Assembly (NCBI GenBank): GCA_001898965.1
Contig: MKVW01000005.1
Location: 62,001 to 126,000 of the forward strand
Length of the DNA stretch: 64,000 bases
Direction: 5' to 3'
Source of the DNA: Rhizobiales bacterium 62-17
GTDB taxonomy: Bacteria; Pseudomonadota; Alphaproteobacteria; Rhizobiales; Beijerinckiaceae
Part shown: piece by piece, positions 57,070 to 64,000 of the stretch
Numbering within the stretch: the stretch's first letter is position 1
Layout: each line of letters begins with the position of its first letter
The notes under the pieces: model-generated
What the model was told of the DNA's origin: nothing
Database searches by the model: none
The model's input: the letters and a program-made list of their open reading frames with translations, nothing else
Position numbers and translations under genes: made by a program

Positions 57070-58071
57070 CTAAGTCTTCCGTCCCTTGAATTTGAGAATG
57101 GCGGATGGTGTCTGGCCAAAGCGTTCGCGGAAATGCACAGCGAATTTCGACAGATGCGCGAAGCCGCATTCAGTTGCGATCGACGTTACCGTTGTCTGGG
57201 CTGGATCCGCGTCCAAAAGCATGCGCCGAGCCAGTTCGAGCTTGCGGTCGCGCAGGTAATTCAAAGGTGTGGTGTCGCGAAACTGCCGGAAGCCATAATA
57301 GAGCGTGCGCGCGCTGACGCCTGCGATTTCAACCATGTCCTGCAGGGGAAAATCCGCCCTCGGATCGGCGTCGATCGCCTCTTCAATGCGGTGGATGTAA
57401 TAGGGCGCGCAAGGCTTTTGCGGCCGCTCCAACGTTTCCGTGTAATTATTGGGAAAGGCTGACACGATCGTCGACAAAATCACGTCTTCGATCTGGCTGC
57501 GAAACCGGGCGGGCCGTTCACTCATCGCGTCGATATAGCCATAGAGCGAATAGAGCATGCGGCCGGCGTCTTCGGTCGCGGCGGATTGGAATTCGATTTC
57601 GCCGTGATCCGAGGCAAGCAGGTTCTGCAGGTACTTCGCGATGGCGGCGCGCTCGACACGCAAGATCATCTGTTCGCCATCGTCGGTCCAGTCCTTGGCG
57701 AAGGTCTCGCTGGTGTTGACCGCATAGGCTGTCTTTTCCGGCACGGTGGTGGCGCTGCCATTGCGCCAGATCTGGAACGATCCCCGCTTGGCGAATTGAA
57801 AGAGATAGAACCGGTCCATCTCGGAGGAGATCAGTCTGACATCGGCGCCATACTTCAGGCCATGAAAGGAGGCGCTGCCACAGCTAACCGTGCGATGGCG
57901 AACCGCGAGCTGGTGATTGCGATTGCGAAAATCGAGCCGGTGCGAGCGGAAGACGCCGGACAGATGGGCGCGAGCCATCTCCGGGTCTCTGGTTTCGAAA
58001 GCTTCGGATTTGCGTCCCAGTGTCTCGATCATGAGGGCAGCTTCGTTGAGTGAGCGCCAACCGCACGACAT
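57070..58071 (-). CDS. AraC-family regulator of the aryl-CoA module
   Basis: The 333-residue protein has an N-terminal sensor domain resembling AraC_binding_2 (with FRSHRLDFRNRNHQ, DRFYLFQFAKRGSFQIW) and a C-terminal pair of helix-turn-helix motifs (DMVEIAGVSARTLYYGFRQF; SIATECGFAHLSKFAVHFRERFG). It converges on the monooxygenase gene and is divergent from the ligase gene, so it likely controls both. A shorter start at 58032 is possible and neither start has a clear ribosome-binding site. The direct repeat at 58161-58194 is a candidate operator. Confidence 0.92.
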   Translation of the reverse strand: MSCGWRSLNEAALMIETLGRKSEAFETRDPEMARAHLSGVFRSHRLDFRNRNHQLAVRHRTVSCGSASFHGLKYGADVRLISSEMDRFYLFQFAKRGSFQIWRNGSATTVPEKTAYAVNTSETFAKDWTDDGEQMILRVERAAIAKYLQNLLASDHGEIEFQSAATEDAGRMLYSLYGYIDAMSERPARFRSQIEDVILSTIVSAFPNNYTETLERPQKPCAPYYIHRIEEAIDADPRADFPLQDMVEIAGVSARTLYYGFRQFRDTTPLNYLRDRKLELARRMLLDADPAQTTVTSIATECGFAHLSKFAVHFRERFGQTPSAILKFKGRKT

Positions 58072-58160
58072 TCAAGCAGGGAATGGGAAGCGGTTCAAGA
58101 TCAGAGAGCGGCTACCGGCGTAGGCGGTCCGAGAGCCAAGTGCTTCTGGGACAGGGCTTA

Positions 58161-58194
58161 CTTGCATCCATCGGCTGGCGCTTGCACCAATGGG
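58161..58194 (+). promoter_or_regulatory. Direct repeat, candidate AraC-type operator
   Basis: CTTGCATCCATCGG (58161-58174) and CTTGCACCAATGGG (58181-58194) agree at 11 of 14 positions and start exactly 20 bases apart, about two turns of DNA, the spacing typical for tandem AraC half-sites. They lie between the AraC gene and the ligase gene it faces. Confidence 0.5.
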
Positions 58195-58254
58195 ATAGTG
58201 CCGGGAAACCGTACTCCGTAGCCTTGAGCTTCTGGTCGTGAGGACGATACCCGC

Positions 58255-59556
58255 ATGCAGTTTCCGCTTTCCCTGCCGAAATCGCGCGCCGAGATCGCAG
58301 TTCTGCAAAGTGAGCGCAAAAAGATAGCTTTCGCCCGCGCGAAAGCGGCCAAATGGTATCGAAAGAAGCTGGATCATATCGATCCCGAGAAGCTTGACGA
58401 TCCGACGGAGTGGCAGAAGATTCCCATTCTCGACAAGGACATCCTGCGGCAGCTCGACCATGCGTCGTTCCTCGAGAATTTCTGCACCGCGCCAGCGACC
58501 GAAGTCGCGGAATATTGGCGCTCTGGTGGTTCGACTGGCCGGCCTGTCTTCTATCCCCGCACGGCCGAGGACATTCGTTACGCGCTTTTGTCCTGGGGCC
58601 GCTCGTTCCCTTGCATGGGGATCGGTAAGGGCGACCTCTGCCATATCGCCTTTCCCATAGGCGTTCATCCGGCCGGCCAGGTGTGGGCGCGCAGCGCGCA
58701 AATGTTCGATGTCGGGATGATTTGGGTTGGCGCGGGCAATTCCTGCCCGTCGGACGTACAGCTCGATCTGATTGAAACGTTGAAGCCGACCGTCTTCATG
58801 GGCATGAGCAGTTTCGCGCTGCATCTCGCCAATCTCGCTGATGCCAGGGGCATGGACCTCGCCAAAAGCTCGGTCAAGAAAGTGGTGTGTACGGCGGAAA
58901 CATTGTCCGACGCGAAACGCGAAAAGATCGGCAGGACCTGGGGGGCGGAGGTTTTCGATGTTTTCGGCATGAGTGAAGCGGGGCTGATGGGCGCTGAAAA
59001 CAACGCGCATGATGGCATTCACGTGTGGACGGATCTCTATTATGTCGAAGTCGTCGATGTGGAAACTGGCATTCCCGTGCATGACGGCGAGGTCGGCACG
59101 CTCTGCGTGACGCCGCTCTGGACCAATAATGCCACACCCTTCCTGAGATGGAATTCGGGCGATCTGGTGCGGTTCATTCCGCAATCCCGGGGCATGGGGC
59201 CGTGGGCCGATGTCTTTCCCATGATCAGGCACGCCAATCGCACGACCGGCTTCTTCAAGATCCGCGGCGTCAACGTCAATCACTCCGAGTTCGAGGATTT
59301 GATGTTTCGCAACGGCTTCATCAATGATTTTCAGGCCTTGCTGCTGACCGATGAAAAGTCCGGCCGGGAAAATCTCAAACTGCTCATCGAACTGCGTCGT
59401 GGAACGGACAATGATCAGGCGCGCTCGGACGTAGCGCGGCTGGTCAAAATGAGTTTCGAGGTTTCGCCGGACGTGGAAGTTCTACCGGCGGGCAGTCTGG
59501 CCAGCGCGTTTGAAAGCAGCATCAAGGCGCCGCGTTTTGTCGATCGGCGCGTGTGA
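58255..59556 (+). CDS. PaaK-like aryl-CoA ligase
   Basis: The 433-residue protein matches the phenylacetate-CoA ligase group: the ATP loop SGGSTGRP at 90-97, WARSAQMFDVG, the FGMSEAGLMG signature near 240-247 and a C-terminal domain ending SSIKAPRFVDRR. It would activate an aromatic acid to its CoA ester for the monooxygenase/reductase fusion encoded nearby, the same job done by 2-aminobenzoate-CoA ligase, though that enzyme belongs to a different ligase branch. The exact acid is unknown. It is read away from the AraC gene and has the candidate operator in its leader. Confidence 0.9.
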   Translation: MQFPLSLPKSRAEIAVLQSERKKIAFARAKAAKWYRKKLDHIDPEKLDDPTEWQKIPILDKDILRQLDHASFLENFCTAPATEVAEYWRSGGSTGRPVFYPRTAEDIRYALLSWGRSFPCMGIGKGDLCHIAFPIGVHPAGQVWARSAQMFDVGMIWVGAGNSCPSDVQLDLIETLKPTVFMGMSSFALHLANLADARGMDLAKSSVKKVVCTAETLSDAKREKIGRTWGAEVFDVFGMSEAGLMGAENNAHDGIHVWTDLYYVEVVDVETGIPVHDGEVGTLCVTPLWTNNATPFLRWNSGDLVRFIPQSRGMGPWADVFPMIRHANRTTGFFKIRGVNVNHSEFEDLMFRNGFINDFQALLLTDEKSGRENLKLLIELRRGTDNDQARSDVARLVKMSFEVSPDVEVLPAGSLASAFESSIKAPRFVDRRV

Positions 59557-59564
59557 GCAACCTC

Positions 59565-60938
59565 TTAGGTTGGCGGTGCGAGGCCAGCCTTCTGCAACAC
59601 GGCGGCCTGGCGCTGCGCCAGCGCGTCGACATCGAAATCGACCAGCGCCTCGTTGAACATGGCGTAGAAATTCAGCCGCGCGTCGAGATGCAGGAAGGCG
59701 CCGCCCAGGCCGATGGCGGCGCGATCCATGAACACGAATTCCCGCGGTACGGTGACGGGGCCGTGCTGCTTGAGCCCCTCATGGACGCGGCCCGCCTGTG
59801 TGCGGCCATATTCGCCGGGCGAAACGCCTTCGGCGATCGGGCGCACGCGATCATCGAGCAGCGGGCCATAGATGAAACGCGACCAGATGTTGAGCACGTC
59901 GCGCAATTGCGGGCTTAAGGCCCGAAAGCCCCAGGTCTCATAGGCGGCGGCGATGGCCGCTTCGTCGCCATCGCGCAGGCCGCGATAGAGATCGACGACA
60001 CCTTTGACGAAGTGCGGCGGAAAAATGCGGATGCAGCCATAGTCGAGCAGATTGATGCCCGCCGCTTCGCCATCGTCGCCACGGAACACGGTGTAATTGC
60101 CGAGATGCGGATCGCCGTGGATGATGCCGAGGCGAATGAAGGGATGCCACCAGGCGCGGAACATGGCGGTGGCTATGGCATTGCGCGCGTCCTGCGAGGC
60201 CGATTTGAAATCGAGCAGCGGCTCGCCTTCGAGCCAGTCGAGGGTGATAAGGCGGCGCGTTGAGAGCTCGGGCCAGACGCCTGGCACGCGCACATTGGTC
60301 TGCGTCGTGCGATCGCCGAGGATTTCGCGATAGAGCGTCACATGTTTGGCTTCGCGCTCATAGTCGAGTTCCTCGCGCAGGCGCGCGCCGATTTCCTTGG
60401 CGGCCTCGCGCGTGTCGAGCGCCGTGTTGAGGCGGCGGCGCAGGGCAAACAGGATATCGAGCTGTTTGAGGTCGGCCTCGACCACCGAGGTCATATCGGG
60501 ATATTGCAGCTTGCAGGCGAGCGGCTGGTCATCGAGCGAGGTGGCGCGATGCACTTGGCCGAGCGAAGCGGCGTGCGCCGGATGCAGATCGAAGGTCGAG
60601 AACTTGGTCCGCCAGCCCGCGCCCAGTTCCGCCATCATGCGGCGATTGACGAAGCCGGCGCCCATGGGCGGCGCGTTCGCCTGCAATTGCTTGAGCCGGT
60701 CGGCCCAGTCTTGGGGCAGAGCTTCCGGGATGGTGGCGAGGAATTGCGCCACTTTCATCATCGGTCCCTTGAGGGAACCGAGAGCCGCCGTGAAGGCCGC
60801 CGCATTGGCATCGTCGAACATGTCGCGGCCGCGCAAGCGTGCGCTCGCCATGCGCGCGGCCACACTGCCGACCCGCGTGCCGACCTGCGCATAGCGCGCG
60901 GCGCGGGCACTCAATCTGTTGCGTTCTTCATCGCTCAT
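59565..60938 (-). CDS. ABC1/UbiB-family atypical kinase
   Basis: The 457-residue protein has the ABC1 fold: the A-rich nucleotide loop HAASLGQVHRA, the catalytic HGDPHLGNYTVF and DYG in place of DFG. The lead-in motif is KVAQ rather than the usual KxGQ, an exchange I recall in several alphaproteobacterial members. ABC1 proteins are linked to ubiquinone synthesis and mitochondrial lipid handling, but this paralogue stands apart from ubiquinone genes. The start is the ATG at 60936-60938; a longer frame would overlap the upstream gene. It follows the HODM-like gene by four bases, as one operon. Confidence 0.9.
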   Translation of the reverse strand: MSDEERNRLSARAARYAQVGTRVGSVAARMASARLRGRDMFDDANAAAFTAALGSLKGPMMKVAQFLATIPEALPQDWADRLKQLQANAPPMGAGFVNRRMMAELGAGWRTKFSTFDLHPAHAASLGQVHRATSLDDQPLACKLQYPDMTSVVEADLKQLDILFALRRRLNTALDTREAAKEIGARLREELDYEREAKHVTLYREILGDRTTQTNVRVPGVWPELSTRRLITLDWLEGEPLLDFKSASQDARNAIATAMFRAWWHPFIRLGIIHGDPHLGNYTVFRGDDGEAAGINLLDYGCIRIFPPHFVKGVVDLYRGLRDGDEAAIAAAYETWGFRALSPQLRDVLNIWSRFIYGPLLDDRVRPIAEGVSPGEYGRTQAGRVHEGLKQHGPVTVPREFVFMDRAAIGLGGAFLHLDARLNFYAMFNEALVDFDVDALAQRQAAVLQKAGLAPPT

Positions 60939-60942
60939 GAGG

Positions 60943-61809
60943 TCAGTCTGCCGTGACAAATGCGGCAAGGGAATGGGCGATCCTGTCGCGGCTCTCGGTC
61001 ATATTCTTGTAGGCAAGCTGATCTGATGTCAGCGCCAGAAGCTGGTCGCGCAGGGCACGGGCCAGGGTTTGTCCGTCCGGATGATCGCGGAAGGCGGCGA
61101 TCGGATCGATCAGGATGCGGATGGTGAAGAGGATGTCGCCGGACGCCATGCGGCGCAAGGTCTGCCGCTCGACACGGATGAAAGATGGTTCCGCTGCAGG
61201 CGCGCGCGGCGCGGGATGCGGATGATACAGCACATCGTTGTCATAGATCGACCAGTTGAACCGCTCGACCGGCGCGTCGGCGCGCAAATTGTCGAAGATG
61301 CGCGTCACGCGCTTTTCCATCTCGCCGGGAAAACCGGGCACAGGCGCGTGAATGTCGGCCAAGGTGCGGTCGAACTTCTCTTGCAGCAGCCAGGTCGAGG
61401 GAAAGCAGATCGCGGCCGCGGCGAGGCGCCAGCCATCGTCGAAGCGGCGCATGAGCGCGAGATCGTCCTGGACGAGCCGTGCCGCCTGCATCAGGGGCGG
61501 CAGAGGATCGTCGAAGGCAACGCGCTGCCGCAGCGGCATGATCGTTATGCCGTTGCCGTCGCGGACATAGAGATCGGGATAGATCTGCGTCAGATAATCG
61601 GCAAGCGCATCGCGGACCTCACGCTGGCTGTCCAGCGTATCTTCGCGGGCGGCGAAGACCGCATTGGGTTGCTCGGTGAACAGTCGTCGCTTTTCGGTGA
61701 GGAATTGTGCCAATCCCGCGTCAGGCTCGATCCAGCGGGCCGGATCGAGCGGACGCAGGCCTATCGTGAAAGGCTTCGAACTGCCGTCATAAGGCGTGTG
61801 TGCGAGCAT
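60943..61809 (-). CDS. Haem-dependent oxidative N-demethylase-like protein (DUF3445)
   Basis: The 288-residue protein matches DUF3445/HODM: HTPYDGSSKPFTIGLRPLDPARWIE, the central FPSTWLLQEKFDRTLADIHAPVPGF and the conserved NWSIYDND and FIRVERQTLRRM motifs. The characterised relative (HODM) demethylates dimethylamine using haem; a few others are uncharacterised. It is the first gene of a two-gene operon with the ABC1 kinase. The pairing is suggestive of a redox or cofactor role but nothing more can be said. Confidence 0.85.
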   Translation of the reverse strand: MLAHTPYDGSSKPFTIGLRPLDPARWIEPDAGLAQFLTEKRRLFTEQPNAVFAAREDTLDSQREVRDALADYLTQIYPDLYVRDGNGITIMPLRQRVAFDDPLPPLMQAARLVQDDLALMRRFDDGWRLAAAAICFPSTWLLQEKFDRTLADIHAPVPGFPGEMEKRVTRIFDNLRADAPVERFNWSIYDNDVLYHPHPAPRAPAAEPSFIRVERQTLRRMASGDILFTIRILIDPIAAFRDHPDGQTLARALRDQLLALTSDQLAYKNMTESRDRIAHSLAAFVTAD

Positions 61810-61846
61810 GCGTCAGCATAGCACGCCAAATCAGCGCTTCAGCGGA

Positions 61847-62233
61847 TCAATTCACCCGCGACCAACTGACCGAGCGGCAGATCAGGCCGCCGAGCACGCA
61901 GCCCGAGGTGGTGAGCGTCGAGCCCGACAGGCTCATCGTGCCGTTGTAGGTCTTGCCGTCTTCCGGATTGAAGGCGCTGCCGCTCCATTTGCCGGCACCC
62001 GACGGTTTCATGCCGTAGAAGACGCGTTGGCCAACCTTGGATGGGCCGCTTGAATCGGCGAGCCAGGCGATCGTGCCGCAGAGCGCACCGCCGCAATCGC
62101 TGATGCGCACGCGGCTTTTGCCATTGTCGCGCAGCCAGACGCCCTTGGCGTCCTGGGCCTGGGCGGGCAGGGCGCCAGACAGAAGCAGAAGTCCCGCGCC
62201 CCAGAGCAGATGTTTCGATGAAAAGACCGGCAT
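61847..62233 (-). CDS. DUF2147 secreted protein
   Basis: The 128-residue protein has a signal peptide (about 1-26, PAQAQ/DAK) and a DUF2147 domain (KGVWLRDNGKSRVRISDCGG at its start, GALCGTIAWL, GKTYNGTMSLSG and the final GGLICRSVSWSR). Family proteins are small, exported, and of unknown role. Cysteines near residues 47, 52, 112 and 119 may form disulphides. The start is the ATG at 62231-62233; a much longer reading in the same frame runs into the aminotransferase gene and is not real. Confidence 0.88.
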   Translation of the reverse strand: MPVFSSKHLLWGAGLLLLSGALPAQAQDAKGVWLRDNGKSRVRISDCGGALCGTIAWLADSSGPSKVGQRVFYGMKPSGAGKWSGSAFNPEDGKTYNGTMSLSGSTLTTSGCVLGGLICRSVSWSRVN

Positions 62234-62320
62234 GGCACATCCCTCCGTTTCGTACCGCGCCCAGCATAGCCGGACGGTGAACGGGCTCAAAGCGCGACGG
62301 AGGGCGACCAAAGGATGAGC

Positions 62321-62346
62321 CGCGGTGCATCTTCTGATGCACCGCG
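62321..62346 (-). terminator. Hairpin after the aminotransferase gene
   Basis: A perfect 11-bp stem CGCGGTGCATC-TTCT-GATGCACCGCG lies ten bases past the aminotransferase stop. The following minus-strand sequence (GCTCATCCTTT) has only a short T-run, so termination may be partial. Confidence 0.6.
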
Positions 62347-62355
62347 GGAAGATTT

Positions 62356-63732
<1,377 letters not shown>

Positions 63733-63791
63733 TTATCCCGTTTGGAGCGGGGCGGCAGGTCCTTCGTTCCGCCCGTGCCCAGGAGAGTCAG

Positions 63792-64000
63792 ATGCGCTCC
63801 CGAAATTGGTCCGAACCGAGTGAAAACAATGGCTTCAGCTACGCTATGCCGCCGGAGCTGGCGCAGCAGCAGTTGCGTATGTCGGTTCGGCTGGTGGCAT
63901 TGATGGCCTTTGCCATCGCCATTGCTTTGGTGGCGACCATGCGCGCGCCGCAGCCCGCCAAGGGACCGACCGAAGCGCATCGCAACGGTCCGCCGGTGAT
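63792..64000 (+). CDS. Small membrane protein, N-terminal part
   Basis: The first 69 codons are in the window; the gene continues past the right edge. The protein starts MRSRNWSEPSENNG and has one hydrophobic segment at about residues 37-53 (LVALMAFAIAIALVATM), followed by a Pro-rich region. AGGAGAG precedes the ATG. I do not recognise a family; it may be a bitopic inner-membrane protein. Confidence 0.6.
   Translation, partial: MRSRNWSEPSENNGFSYAMPPELAQQQLRMSVRLVALMAFAIAIALVATMRAPQPAKGPTEAHRNGPPV

Overview
The window is a GC-rich chromosomal segment of an alphaproteobacterium, most likely a member of the Hyphomicrobiales (Rhizobiales). The support is the mix of Omp25/Omp31-type outer-membrane barrels, an RpoH-type heat-shock sigma factor, ZapA beside a DUF4164 coiled-coil protein, a tkt-gap-pgk-fba block, the F1 order atpH-A-G-D-C, and mobile-looking intergenic palindromes of the kind common in this order. 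Family or genus cannot be fixed from the window alone. Coding density is high and almost everything is chromosomal core. I see no tRNA, rRNA, CRISPR array, phage or insertion sequence.

Layout. 1-8.9 kb: the N-terminal part of an acyl-CoA synthetase, arsC, glmM, two tandem outer-membrane barrels, a lipoprotein, a MutT-type Nudix enzyme converging on an EVE protein, then a leftward block tsaD - PLD-type nuclease - gpsA. 9-14.4 kb: hemC-hemD, then an accessory-looking operon of a periplasmic binding protein, an opine-dehydrogenase-like enzyme and a 3-hydroxyacyl-CoA dehydrogenase-like enzyme. 14.4-24.8 kb: priA, a secreted protein of unknown role, an aldehyde dehydrogenase and the F1 ATP synthase operon. 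24.8-33.6 kb: purA with a candidate attenuator, a large bitopic protein of unknown function, rpoH, a probable 6S RNA gene, 5-formyl-THF cyclo-ligase, a YmdB-type phosphodiesterase, a DMT permease and a YebC-family protein. 33.6-42.9 kb: an ABC exporter, a DUF4336 protein, zapA-DUF4164, then tkt-gap-pgk-fba. 43-49.5 kb: a MarR regulator, a degenerate ThiE/TenI-like protein, a Sel1-repeat protein, a SuhB-type phosphatase, a MotA/TolQ plus OmpA/MotB-like envelope motor pair and a Bug-type binding protein. 49.7-64 kb: an L,D-transpeptidase, an orphan sigma-54 activator, a DUF2252 protein, an aromatic acyl-CoA module (monooxygenase/reductase fusion, AraC regulator, PaaK-like ligase), an ABC1 kinase with a haem-dependent N-demethylase-like protein, a DUF2147 protein, an aspartate aminotransferase-type enzyme and the start of a membrane protein.

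How the genes work together. Central carbon metabolism (tkt, gap, pgk, fba), energy (F1 ATPase), tetrapyrrole synthesis (hemC, hemD), purine synthesis (purA) and envelope synthesis (glmM, gpsA, L,D-transpeptidase, OMPs) make up the core. Two compact catabolic modules look accessory: the binding-protein/opine-dehydrogenase operon at 11-14.4 kb and the aryl-CoA module at 54.7-59.6 kb.

The observations most worth following are regulatory and structural rather than a wholly new multi-gene system: an attenuator-like structure before purA; a strong terminator directly against the ribosome-binding site of an ABC exporter; a 6S RNA candidate separated from zapA; a GAPDH whose cofactor-specificity residue is Gly instead of Asp; a candidate AraC operator; and two diverged copies of a structured intergenic repeat whose stems covary.
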